Source: Anaerolineales bacterium
Lineage (GTDB): Bacteria > Chloroflexota > Anaerolineae > Anaerolineales > DRMV01
Length of the DNA stretch: 8,780 nt
Assembly (NCBI GenBank): GCA_027044735.1
Contig: JALUBW010000123.1
Span: forward strand, 1-8,780
Direction of reading: 5' to 3'
In this document: in pieces, positions 1 through 6,498 of the stretch
Numbering within the stretch: the stretch's first letter is position 1
How the letters are laid out: each line of letters begins with the position of its first letter
The notes under the pieces: model-generated
Database searches by the model: none
What the model saw: only the letters and a program-made list of their open reading frames with translations
Told to the model about the DNA's origin: nothing
Made by a program: the position numbers and the translations under genes

Positions 1-2
1 GC

Positions 3-1370
3 AAACCGTTAGTAGCCCTTGTTGGCAGACCAAATGTAGGCAAAAGCACGCTGTTCAACCGCTTGGCGGGCGAGCGCCTCGCGGTTGTGGACGATACCCC
101 CGGCACCACCCGCGACCGCCTCGTTGCCGAATCCGAATGGAACGGCGTGGTTTTTGACGTGGTGGATACTGGCGGCATAGACCCTACGGCTGGACGCGGC
201 AGGCCACCCCTTTCCGTTGCATCTGCCGATTTTGTGAAAGAAATTCGCGAGCAGGCTCAAATGGCCGTCGGCAACGCCGACCTTGTGGTCATGCTGGTTG
301 ACGCGGAAAGCGGCGTCACCCCCGCCGACCGCGAAGTCGCCGAAATCCTGCGCAAAAACCAGCGCCGCCGCGGCGGCAAGCCCTTCCCCCCGATTTTGCT
401 CGCCGTCAACAAATGCGATTCGGTGGAGCGCTTTGCCTTAGCCGCACAGTTCTACGAACTCGGCTTGGGCGACCCCATCCCCATCTCGGCGCTTCACGGC
501 GTGGGCACCGGCGACCTTTTGGATGCGATTGTCACCGCGCTTCCGCCCATCCCCCAAAACGAAGACGAAGGGGAAGAAAGCGTTGCCATCGCGATTGTGG
601 GCAAGCCCAATGTTGGCAAATCCAGCCTGCTCAACCGGCTTTTGGGCGAAGAGCGGGTAATCGTCAGCCCGATAGCCGGAACGACCCGCGACGCGGTTGA
701 TACCGAAATGACCTACAACGGCGTGCCCATCACGTTGATTGACACCGCCGGAATCCGCCGCCGCGGGCGCATTGAAACCGGCGTAGAAAAGTACAGCGTG
801 ATGCGCTCTCTCCGCGCCATCCGCCGCGCCGATGTTGCCCTGCTGGTGCTGGACGCCACCACACCCATCAGCGCGCAGGATGCCCACATCGCCGGTTTTG
901 TGCTTGACGCGTGGAAAAGCGTGGTTGTGGTGGTCAACAAATGGGACGCGGTGGAAAAAGATACCTACACCATGAACGCCTACATCGCCGAAATCCGCCA
1001 AAAACTGCATTTTTTGGACTACGTGCCCATCCTCTTCGTTTCGGCAAAGACCGGACAGCGCGTCAGTCGCATTCTGCCCACCGCTTTGCAGGTGAACGAG
1101 GCGCGCCTTACCCGCCTGCCCACTTCGCTCGTGAACCGCATTTTGCAAGAAGCGCAAGACCGCCACACCCCGCCAACCAAAGGCGGTAAAATGCTCAAAA
1201 TTTACTTCGGCGCGCAGGTTTCGGTTGCGCCGCCCACTTTCATGCTTCAGGTGAACGATCCCGACCTGATGCACTTCACCTACCTGCGCTTTTTGGAAAA
1301 CCGCATCCGCGAGGCGCACCCATTCCCCGGCACGCCAATCCGCATAATTCCGCGGAAGAAAAACCGCTAA
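3..1370 (+). CDS. der: Ribosome-assembly GTPase Der (EngA), 5' partial
   Basis: Der is an essential tandem GTPase that acts in the cytoplasm on maturation of the 50S ribosomal subunit. The reading frame is already open at base 3 and the first P-loop starts at visible residue 8, so only a few N-terminal residues are missing. Two G domains are seen. G domain 1 has GRPNVGKST (8-16), DTPGTTRD (31-38), DTGG (55-58), NKCD (136-139) and SAL (162-164). G domain 2 has GKPNVGKSS (200-208), AGTTRD (225-230), DTAG (247-250), NKWD (312-315) and a SAKTG motif. The rest, to visible residue 455, fits the KH-like C-terminal domain. An acidic linker (about 185-193) joins the two G domains. G domain 1 carries two extra stretches, one basic and proline-containing after DTGG (about 60-76) and one [10 protein letters not shown] before NKCD. 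An ATG-like internal TTG at 63 is not the start, because it would remove the P-loop. deoC follows after 13 nt. Confidence 0.96.
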   Translation, partial: KPLVALVGRPNVGKSTLFNRLAGERLAVVDDTPGTTRDRLVAESEWNGVVFDVVDTGGIDPTAGRGRPPLSVASADFVKEIREQAQMAVGNADLVVMLVDAESGVTPADREVAEILRKNQRRRGGKPFPPILLAVNKCDSVERFALAAQFYELGLGDPIPISALHGVGTGDLLDAIVTALPPIPQNEDEGEESVAIAIVGKPNVGKSSLLNRLLGEERVIVSPIAGTTRDAVDTEMTYNGVPITLIDTAGIRRRGRIETGVEKYSVMRSLRAIRRADVALLVLDATTPISAQDAHIAGFVLDAWKSVVVVVNKWDAVEKDTYTMNAYIAEIRQKLHFLDYVPILFVSAKTGQRVSRILPTALQVNEARLTRLPTSLVNRILQEAQDRHTPPTKGGKMLKIYFGAQVSVAPPTFMLQVNDPDLMHFTYLRFLENRIREAHPFPGTPIRIIPRKKNR

Positions 1371-1383
1371 CTCGGAGGCAAGC

Positions 1384-2238
1384 ATGGACGAACTGGAGAA
1401 CTTGATAGCCCGCGTGGCGCAGAGCGTCGCCAAATCCTTGCAGGGCGAGCACGGCTTACACGGAACCGCCGAAGCGAGCCACGGTTTGGAGGCACGCACC
1501 GTCTTTTCGGCGGATGGCGAGGTCTTGACTGCCAAAATCCGGCCGGCGGAGCGCAAAACCCCCGAATCGCCGCAAGAAATTGCCCGCCTGATAGACCACA
1601 CCCTGCTCAAGCCGGAAGCCACTGCCCGCCAAATTGAACAGTTGTGCGCCGAGGCACGTGAATACCATTTTGCGGCGGTGTGCGTCAACCCGTGGTATGT
1701 GCGCCTTGCCGCCGATTTGCTCTCGGATGTAGACGATGTGGAAGTGGCAACAGTGGTGGGCTTTCCGCTTGGGGCGACTTTCACCGAGGTAAAAGTTGCC
1801 GAAACGCTGGCGGCGATTGCCGCGGGCGCTACGGAAATTGACATGGTGATGAACATCGGCGCGCTGAAAAGCAGGCGCTACGATGTGGTGGCGAGCGACA
1901 TCCGCGCGGTCGTCCAAGCCGCGCACGCCGCCGATGCACTGGTCAAGGTTATCATTGAAGCCGCGCTGCTCACGCAGGAAGAAAAAATTGCTGCATGCTT
2001 GCTGGCAAAGCAAACCGAAGCCGATTTTGTGAAAACATCCACCGGCTTTGGCCCAGGCGGCGCTACGGTGGAGGATGTGGCGCTGACGCGTGCTGTGGTG
2101 GGCGACGCGATGGGCGTAAAGGCGGCAGGCGGCGTGCGCACCTACGAGCAGGCCAAAGCCATGATAGCCGCCGGTGCGAACAGAATAGGCGCAAGCGCGG
2201 GAGTGCGCATCGTTTCCGAAGCAAAATCCAAAAACTAA
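1384..2238 (+). CDS. deoC: Deoxyribose-phosphate aldolase with N-terminal extension
   Basis: DeoC cleaves 2-deoxyribose-5-phosphate to glyceraldehyde-3-phosphate and acetaldehyde, in deoxynucleoside catabolism. The class I aldolase barrel spans about residues 65-280. It shows IDHTLLKP (70-77), VCVNPWYV (99-106), GFPLGA (126-131), EIDMV with the proton-relay Asp153, the Schiff-base Lys217 in FVKTSTG, and the second active-site Lys246 in VKAAGGVR. The ATG has a clear GGAGG (1374-1378) 5 nt upstream, which supports the long form. The product is 284 residues, whereas compact bacterial DeoC proteins are near 220. The surplus is at the N-terminus: an amphipathic helix (residues 2-20) followed by a Gly/Ala/His-rich stretch (about 21-63). 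This helix resembles encapsulation peptides of microcompartment enzymes (see findings). deoC sits 13 nt after der and 10 nt before lepB, so co-transcription is likely although the three functions are unrelated. Confidence 0.95.
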   Translation: MDELENLIARVAQSVAKSLQGEHGLHGTAEASHGLEARTVFSADGEVLTAKIRPAERKTPESPQEIARLIDHTLLKPEATARQIEQLCAEAREYHFAAVCVNPWYVRLAADLLSDVDDVEVATVVGFPLGATFTEVKVAETLAAIAAGATEIDMVMNIGALKSRRYDVVASDIRAVVQAAHAADALVKVIIEAALLTQEEKIAACLLAKQTEADFVKTSTGFGPGGATVEDVALTRAVVGDAMGVKAAGGVRTYEQAKAMIAAGANRIGASAGVRIVSEAKSKN

Positions 2239-2248
2239 GGGGGCAACC

Positions 2249-2902
2249 GTGCAAAACAACTGGGAGCCCGAGCAATACGATTTGCAGCCCTTCACAACCA
2301 TAGAGCCCGAAGAGCAGGCAGAAGAGCGGCCACCTTCCAATTTTGCGCGCGGCTGCTTGCGTTTTCTGCTTGACGTGGTAGAAACAATCGCTCTCGCCAT
2401 CATTCTCTACCTCGCAATCAACGCCGTAGCGGCAAGGGTGCGCGTCCAAGGGCGGAGCATGTACCCCACATTCAAAGGCGGCGAGTTCATTTTGGTTTAC
2501 CGCCTTGCATACCACAACAAGTTGCCGCACCGCGGCGACATCATCGTCTTTCACCCCGAGATGATAAAAAAGCAAGGCTTTGGCTGGCTCAATGTTGAAA
2601 ACGACTTCATCAAACGCATAATCGGCCTGCCCGGCGAAGAGGTAAAAATCTACGGCGGCAAAGTTTACATCAACGGGAAACCGCTAAAAGAACCTTACAT
2701 CGCCGAGCCGCCGCGCTACACCGGGGTTTGGAAAATTCCCAAAGGCAAAGTTTTCGTCCTTGGCGACAACCGTAATAATTCCACCGACTCGCACGTGTTT
2801 GGCCCAGTGCCGATAAAATACATCATCGGAAGAGCAGTTTTCATCTACTACCCACCCGAGGAATGGGGAATCATCCGGCGGGTACAATATGACACGCCGT
2901 AA
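2249..2902 (+). CDS. lepB: Signal peptidase I
   Basis: This membrane serine protease (family S26) removes signal peptides from proteins exported through Sec or Tat. An acidic, proline-containing cytoplasmic tail (about 1-36) precedes a single membrane helix (about 37-60). Conserved boxes follow: QGRSMYPT (67-74) with nucleophile Ser70, RGDIIVF (95-101), KRIIGLPGE (122-130) with general base Lys122, and GDNRNNSTDSH (172-182) followed by FGPVP. With 217 residues and one N-terminal helix it resembles the compact Gram-positive and deep-branching type rather than the two-helix E. coli enzyme. The start is GTG, chosen because AAGGGGG (2237-2243) lies 5 nt upstream and overlaps the deoC stop, suggesting translational coupling. 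The next gene, 33 nt downstream, encodes an exported protein that could be among its many substrates; any special link between them is inference. Confidence 0.95.
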   Translation: MQNNWEPEQYDLQPFTTIEPEEQAEERPPSNFARGCLRFLLDVVETIALAIILYLAINAVAARVRVQGRSMYPTFKGGEFILVYRLAYHNKLPHRGDIIVFHPEMIKKQGFGWLNVENDFIKRIIGLPGEEVKIYGGKVYINGKPLKEPYIAEPPRYTGVWKIPKGKVFVLGDNRNNSTDSHVFGPVPIKYIIGRAVFIYYPPEEWGIIRRVQYDTP

Positions 2903-2935
2903 AGCCACCATTCCACCCAAAACAAAGGCATCAGA

Positions 2936-3550
2936 ATGAACGCTCGCGCCAAAACAGCGCTTTTGATGATGCTCTTGACGGCGCTTTTAGCATGCCCGCG
3001 GGCGAAAGGGCGCGCCGTCACCCCCACAGCCGCCCCAATAGCCATCATCTCGCCGAAAAGAGGGGAGGCAGTGCAGGGTTTGGTTCGGGTGGTCGGCGAT
3101 ACTGAAGTGCCAAATTTCAAGGCCGCGGCGCTTTTCTTTGGCTACGCGCAAGACCCAACCCACACTTGGTTTCCGCTGGGGGAGCGCAACACGCCCGCGC
3201 GGCAAGGGCTTTTGGCGCGCTGGGACACCACTTCCATCACCGATGGCAATTACGTTTTGCGCTTGGTGGTTACCACCACCGACGGAAAAAAGTACGAAGT
3301 TCAGGTGCCGGTGCGCGTGCGCAACTACACACCGGTTGAAACGCCGACGCCCGCGCCCACACCCCGCGGCGGCGCAACCCGTCTTCCTCCTACGCCCACT
3401 GCCACTTCTCAGCCGATTTACCCAACCCCAACCCCAATTCCGACAAATACGGGCTCACTAACCGTTGGGCAAATAAACCGCGCAACCGCCTACGGCGCGG
3501 CCTTCATCGCCCTGCTCATTCTGCTATTCCTGCTCTTCCAACACCGCTAG
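2936..3550 (+). CDS. Exported PT-rich protein with Ig-like domain and C-terminal anchor
   Basis: I do not recognise a named family. The order of parts is clear. A signal sequence has basic residues at 4 and 6, a hydrophobic core at 8-19, and a possible lipobox LLAC with Cys20. A beta-rich segment follows (about 35-130), with a motif order like extracellular Ig-like or FN3-type folds: ISPKRGEAVQG near its start and TDGNYVLRLVV near its end. Next is a Pro/Thr-rich linker (about 131-172, several TPTP runs), then a hydrophobic helix (about 184-201) ending in the short tail QHR. The protein is therefore predicted to be extracytoplasmic and held by a C-terminal helix. If Cys20 is lipidated it would be anchored at both ends, but Leu at lipobox position -2 is not ideal. 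The ATG has AAAGG (2924-2928) 7 nt upstream. It follows lepB by 33 nt and probably ends the der operon. The role is unknown. Confidence 0.8.
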   Translation: MNARAKTALLMMLLTALLACPRAKGRAVTPTAAPIAIISPKRGEAVQGLVRVVGDTEVPNFKAAALFFGYAQDPTHTWFPLGERNTPARQGLLARWDTTSITDGNYVLRLVVTTTDGKKYEVQVPVRVRNYTPVETPTPAPTPRGGATRLPPTPTATSQPIYPTPTPIPTNTGSLTVGQINRATAYGAAFIALLILLFLLFQHR

Positions 3551-3554
3551 ACCC

Positions 3555-3578
3555 ACGACCACACGACCATACGACCAC
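3555..3578 (+). repeat. 8-bp tandem repeat, three copies
   Basis: Three head-to-tail copies of ACGACCAY occupy 3555-3562, 3563-3570 and 3571-3578, followed by the degenerate ACAACCTA. The array begins 4 nt after the stop of the exported-protein gene. It is part of a longer C-rich, G-poor stretch reaching about 3640. Confidence 0.8.
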
Positions 3579-3643
3579 ACAACCTAACGAACAACCAATT
3601 CCCCAAACCAGCCCCAAAGCCAACCTTCGCCCATTGCCCCACA

Positions 3644-3652
3644 TGCTATAAT
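3644..3652 (+). promoter_or_regulatory. Extended -10 promoter for the acyl-CoA dehydrogenase gene
   Basis: TGCTATAAT is an exact match to the sigma-70-type extended -10 element (TGnTATAAT). It lies 47 nt before the chosen start codon at 3700, within a gap that otherwise holds no gene. No good -35 hexamer sits at the usual distance: around 3624-3631 the sequence is C-rich, and TTCGCC is the nearest candidate. This is typical of extended -10 promoters. Transcription would start near 3659, leaving an untranslated leader of about 40 nt. It would drive the acyl-CoA dehydrogenase gene and possibly the genes after it. Confidence 0.65.
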
Positions 3653-3689
3653 GAAATCCGTACTGCAATCATTTCAAATTCCACCCTTT

Positions 3690-3694
3690 GGAGG
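3690..3694 (+). promoter_or_regulatory. Ribosome binding site fixing the acyl-CoA dehydrogenase start
   Basis: GGAGG lies 5 nt before the ATG at 3700. An in-frame TTG at 3688 would add four residues, but it overlaps this site, so the ATG at 3700 is the better start. Confidence 0.8.
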
Positions 3695-3699
3695 CAAAA

Positions 3700-4875
3700 A
3701 TGGGTCGCTTTGCATTTGAGCACATTCTCACCGATGAACACCGCATGATTCAACAGGCGGCGCGCGAATTTGCCGAGCAGGAAATTGCCCCAATCGCTGC
3801 TGAATACGACGAAAGCGGTGAATTTCCGATGGAAACCATCCGCAAAATGGGCGAGATGGGCTTTATGGGGATTGAAGTGCCGGAGGAATACGGCGGCGCG
3901 GGCATGGATACGCTTGCTTATGTGCTCGCCGAGACCGAAATCAGCAAAGTTGACGCCGCTCACGGCACCATCATGTCGGTCAACAATTCGCTTTTCTGCC
4001 ACGGCATCCTCAAATACGGCACCGAGGAGCAAAAGCAAAAGTACGTTGTGCCGGTCGCGTCGGGGCAAGCCATCGGCGCATATGCGCTGACCGAGCCTTC
4101 CTCCGGCTCGGATGCGGCAAATATGCGCACGCGCGCCACCCGCGAAGGCGACTACTACATCCTCAACGGGCGCAAAAACTGGATCACCAGCGGGCCGGTA
4201 GCGGACTATTTCGTGGTGTTTGCCATGACCAATCCCGAAAAGGGGCACCGCGGGATCACCGCCTTCATCGTGGACGGCAACAGCCCCGGCTTGGTGCGCG
4301 GCAAAAAAGAGCCCAAACTCGGCATCCGCGCTTCGGCTACCAGCGAAATCGGCTTTGACAATGTGAAAGTGCCGGTTGAAAACCGTCTCGGCGAGGAAGG
4401 GCAAGGCTTCAAAATCGCAATGGCGGTGCTGGACGCCGGGCGCATTGGCATCGCGGCGCAGGCTTTGGGGATCGCCGAAGCCGCTTACGAAGCCGCTCGC
4501 CAGTATGTCCAAGAACGTGAGGCTTTTGGGCACAAAATCGGCGAATTTCAGGGAACGGGCTTCAAAATTGCCGATATGAAAATGCGCATTGAAGCCGCGC
4601 GGGCGCTGATTTACAACGCCGCACTGGCAAAGGAAAAGGCAAAGGAAACTGGCGCGCGCTACACCCTTGAGGCTTCAATGGCGAAATTGTTTGCCTCCGA
4701 AACGGCGATGTATTGCGCGTGGGCGGCGGTGCAAATCCACGGCGGGATGGGCTATTCCAAGGAACTGCCGGTGGAGCGCTTCTTCCGCGACGCCAAAATC
4801 ACCGAAATTTACGAAGGCACTAGCGAAATCCAGCGGCTGGTGATTGCCCGCTTGGAAACTGGGCTGAGAGTGTAG
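3700..4875 (+). CDS. Acyl-CoA dehydrogenase (short-chain/butyryl-CoA type)
   Basis: This FAD enzyme oxidises an acyl-CoA to the trans-2-enoyl-CoA, passing electrons to electron-transfer flavoprotein. The 391-residue length is typical. The N-terminal helical domain spans about 1-120. The middle beta domain carries the FAD/substrate signature [12 protein letters not shown] (128-139) and WITSG (161-165). The C-terminal helical domain has [14 protein letters not shown] (271-284), QIHGGMGY (345-352) and [11 protein letters not shown] (370-380). Glu372 in the last motif is at the catalytic-base position of short/medium-chain and butyryl-CoA dehydrogenases, unlike isovaleryl- or long-chain enzymes, where the base is elsewhere. 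Substrate chain length cannot be fixed from sequence, and short branched-chain acyl-CoA is also possible. The gene has its own promoter. It precedes an oxidoreductase and a propionyl-CoA-carboxylase-type subunit, which suggests branched-chain or odd-chain acyl catabolism. No etfAB is in the window. Confidence 0.93.
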   Translation: MGRFAFEHILTDEHRMIQQAAREFAEQEIAPIAAEYDESGEFPMETIRKMGEMGFMGIEVPEEYGGAGMDTLAYVLAETEISKVDAAHGTIMSVNNSLFCHGILKYGTEEQKQKYVVPVASGQAIGAYALTEPSSGSDAANMRTRATREGDYYILNGRKNWITSGPVADYFVVFAMTNPEKGHRGITAFIVDGNSPGLVRGKKEPKLGIRASATSEIGFDNVKVPVENRLGEEGQGFKIAMAVLDAGRIGIAAQALGIAEAAYEAARQYVQEREAFGHKIGEFQGTGFKIADMKMRIEAARALIYNAALAKEKAKETGARYTLEASMAKLFASETAMYCAWAAVQIHGGMGYSKELPVERFFRDAKITEIYEGTSEIQRLVIARLETGLRV

Positions 4876-4880
4876 GGAAT

Positions 4881-4929
4881 TGCAAATGGCGAGTTGCGAA
4901 TCGCGAATTGCGAATGGCGAGTTGCGAGT
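4881..4929 (+). repeat. 7-bp tandem repeat, seven copies
   Basis: Seven contiguous heptamers fit NGCRART: TGCAAAT, GGCGAGT, TGCGAAT, CGCGAAT, TGCGAAT, GGCGAGT, TGCGAGT. TGCGAAT and GGCGAGT each occur twice. The array starts 5 nt after the acyl-CoA dehydrogenase stop. Period 7 is out of phase with codons. It is comparable in form to the heptameric short tandem repeats known from cyanobacterial genomes, but the unit sequence differs from those I remember. Confidence 0.85.
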
Positions 4930-4941
4930 CACCGAGTGCCC

Positions 4942-5031
4942 GACACAGGAACACTTGACACAGGAACACTTGACACAGGAACACTTGACACAGGAACACT
5001 TGACACAGGAGCACATACCAAAGGAACACTT
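4942..5031 (+). repeat. 15-bp tandem repeat, six copies
   Basis: Four perfect head-to-tail copies of GACACAGGAACACTT (4942-5001) are followed by two diverged copies, GACACAGGAGCACAT (5002-5016) and ACCAAAGGAACACTT (5017-5031). The array ends 5 nt before the dehydrogenase ATG at 5037. Every unit carries AGGA (or AAGGA). Each of the first four unit junctions creates TTGACA, a perfect -35 hexamer (4955, 4970, 4985, 5000), but no -10 hexamer lies 15-19 nt downstream of any of them. The last unit supplies the only SD-like sequence (AAAGGA, 5020-5025) for the next gene, at a rather long spacing of 11 nt. Confidence 0.92.
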
Positions 5032-5036
5032 CCCCC

Positions 5037-6068
5037 ATGAAAGCAGTTTTCATCACCAAACACGGCGGGCTTGATGTATTGCAGTACGGCGATGTGCCAA
5101 CCCCTTCCCCCGGCTATGGCGAAGTTTTAGTGCGTCTGCGGGCGGCGGCGCTCAACCGCCTTGACCTTTGGGTGCGCGAGGGCTGGCCCGGCTTGCGCCT
5201 GCAATACCCCCACATTCTCGGCGCGGACGGCGCAGGCGACATTGCCGCTTTGGGCGAAGGCGTGACCGAATGGCAAGTCGGCGACCGCGTGGTCATCAAC
5301 CCCAACATCGGTTGCGGCAAATGCGAATTTTGCCTTGCAGGGCAGGATAACCTCTGCGAGCATTGGCAACTTTTGGGCGAAACGCGCTCCGGCACTTATG
5401 CCGAGTATGTGGTCGTGCCCGCGCGCAACCTCATGGCTTTGCCCAAAGGCTTTGGCTACCGCGAAGCCGCCGCCGCGGCGCTCGTTTTCCAAACCGCATG
5501 GCACTCGCTCATCACCCGCGGCGGTCTGCGCCCGGGCGAGCACGTGCTTGTCGTCGGCGCTTCGGGCGGCGTCAACACCGCCAGCATCCAAATCGCCAAA
5601 CTGACGGGATGCACCGTCTACGTGGTCGGCTCAAGCGCCCGCAAACTCACTTTGGCGGAGCAACTGGGGGCGGATTTCCTCATTGACCGCTCCAAAACCG
5701 AGAACTGGGCAAAAGAGGTTTACCGGCTGAGCGGCAAGCGCGGCGTGGATGTGGTGGTTGACAACGTCGGCACCACGTTCCCGCTGAGTTTCAAAGCGGC
5801 GCGGAAAGGCGGGCGCATCCTCACCGTCGGCAATACCGGAGGCCCCAAATTCCAAATTGACAACCGCTACATTTTCGGCAAGCACCTCAGCGTTATCGGC
5901 TCTACCATGTCGCCGCAAAAGGATTTTCGCGATGTGATGCGGCTTGTGTTTGCTGGCAAACTCAAGCCAGTGCTGGACAAAACCTTCCCGTTAGCGGAGG
6001 CGCGCGCCGCCCAAGAGCGGCTGGAGCGCGGCAAGCAATTGGGCAAAATCACGCTGGAAATTCCCTGA
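5037..6068 (+). CDS. Zinc-binding MDR-family alcohol dehydrogenase
   Basis: This is a medium-chain dehydrogenase/reductase of 343 residues, with a GroES-like N-terminal domain and a Rossmann cofactor domain from about 135. A structural zinc site is seen: Cys93, Cys96, Cys99 and Cys107 in C-x2-C-x2-C-x7-C spacing. The catalytic-zinc ligands of classical alcohol dehydrogenases are not conserved. The usual first Cys region reads ALNRLDLW (38-45), and the GHE motif is replaced by GADGAG (62-67). The cofactor loop reads GASGGVNTAS (174-183), with Asn180 where related proteins usually carry the last glycine of the dinucleotide motif. The C-terminal half has GVDVVVDNVG, GRILTVGNTGG and GKLKPVLDKTFPL, typical of zinc-dependent ADH/quinone-reductase-like proteins. 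The substrate is unknown. NAD(P)H-dependent reduction of an enone, quinone or aldehyde is possible. A short membrane-protein gene follows after 7 nt, indicating one operon. Confidence 0.88.
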   Translation: MKAVFITKHGGLDVLQYGDVPTPSPGYGEVLVRLRAAALNRLDLWVREGWPGLRLQYPHILGADGAGDIAALGEGVTEWQVGDRVVINPNIGCGKCEFCLAGQDNLCEHWQLLGETRSGTYAEYVVVPARNLMALPKGFGYREAAAAALVFQTAWHSLITRGGLRPGEHVLVVGASGGVNTASIQIAKLTGCTVYVVGSSARKLTLAEQLGADFLIDRSKTENWAKEVYRLSGKRGVDVVVDNVGTTFPLSFKAARKGGRILTVGNTGGPKFQIDNRYIFGKHLSVIGSTMSPQKDFRDVMRLVFAGKLKPVLDKTFPLAEARAAQERLERGKQLGKITLEIP

Positions 6069-6075
6069 GGACGAC

Positions 6076-6498
6076 ATGCTTTCACGTGGCACAATTCGCA
6101 GCATTTGCGGCATCGTTTTGCTTGTAGTGGTGTTTATAATAACCGGTTGGGGCTGGTTGCGCTTTGAAACGGCTCTGCGTTTAGCAAAAGCACTGAGTTC
6201 CATGCCGGTTGCAATCCCAAGATGGTATCTATGGGCAAGCGGGCTGGCGTGGGGAGCGGCCGGGACAGCGCTAATTTTGCTCTGGTTTACCGACAACAAA
6301 ATTTTCCCTTACGGCGTCGTCGCCGCCGCAAGCGTGTTTGCCCCGTTGTTTTGGATTGACCATTACCTGTTGCGCATACCAAGCCTAACCGCCAATCGCC
6401 CATTCATAACCGGCCTGCTGGTTTTTGGCGTGGCCATGACGTGGGCTGCAGCAGTGCTCTACATTTGGCCATCCCACCACAAGCGGAGAGAAACATGA
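6076..6498 (+). CDS. Small four-helix membrane protein, unknown function
   Basis: I do not recognise this 140-residue protein. Four hydrophobic segments are visible at about 9-28, 50-71, 77-97 and 110-131. The N-terminus carries Arg4 and Arg8, and the C-terminus is short and basic (HHKRRET), so both ends are predicted cytoplasmic. Trp and aromatic residues cluster at the helix ends (for example WGW 25-27, WYLW 50-53 and WIDHY 93-97). The ATG has GAGGA (6067-6071) overlapping the previous stop. Its own stop overlaps the next start as ATGA (6495-6498), so translation of the downstream carboxyltransferase is probably coupled to it. The tight placement between two catabolic enzymes argues that it is a real gene. 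A transporter component or membrane anchor is speculation. It does not resemble the single-helix gamma subunit or the large beta subunit of sodium-pumping decarboxylases. Confidence 0.75.
   Translation: MLSRGTIRSICGIVLLVVVFIITGWGWLRFETALRLAKALSSMPVAIPRWYLWASGLAWGAAGTALILLWFTDNKIFPYGVVAAASVFAPLFWIDHYLLRIPSLTANRPFITGLLVFGVAMTWAAAVLYIWPSHHKRRET
6485..6488 (+). promoter_or_regulatory. Ribosome binding site fixing the carboxyltransferase start
   Basis: GGAG lies 6 nt before the ATG at 6495, inside the end of the membrane-protein gene. An in-frame GTG at 6441 would add 18 residues that are unlike the family's N-terminus. The protein begun at 6495 starts with the Lys-rich helix usual for the family, so 6495 is preferred. 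Confidence 0.75.

Noticed and set aside
438..1856. Long - strand reading frame (472 codons) across der and deoC
   Set aside because: It is fully antisense to two well-supported genes, its translation has no recognisable domain, and it spans the boundary of both genes. It is a by-product of codon bias.
2883..2888. TACAAT as a -10 box for the exported-protein gene
   Set aside because: It lies inside the end of lepB, with no -35 or TGn extension and only a 33-nt gap between genes, so co-transcription explains the gene better.
4955..5028. Full sigma-70 promoter in the 15-bp array
   Set aside because: Four perfect TTGACA hexamers are present, but at spacings of 15-19 nt the sequence reads around GGAACA or GAGCAC, with no TATAAT-like element.
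4881..5031. CRISPR array between acd and the dehydrogenase
   Set aside because: The units are contiguous 7- and 15-bp repeats without spacers, and no cas gene is nearby.
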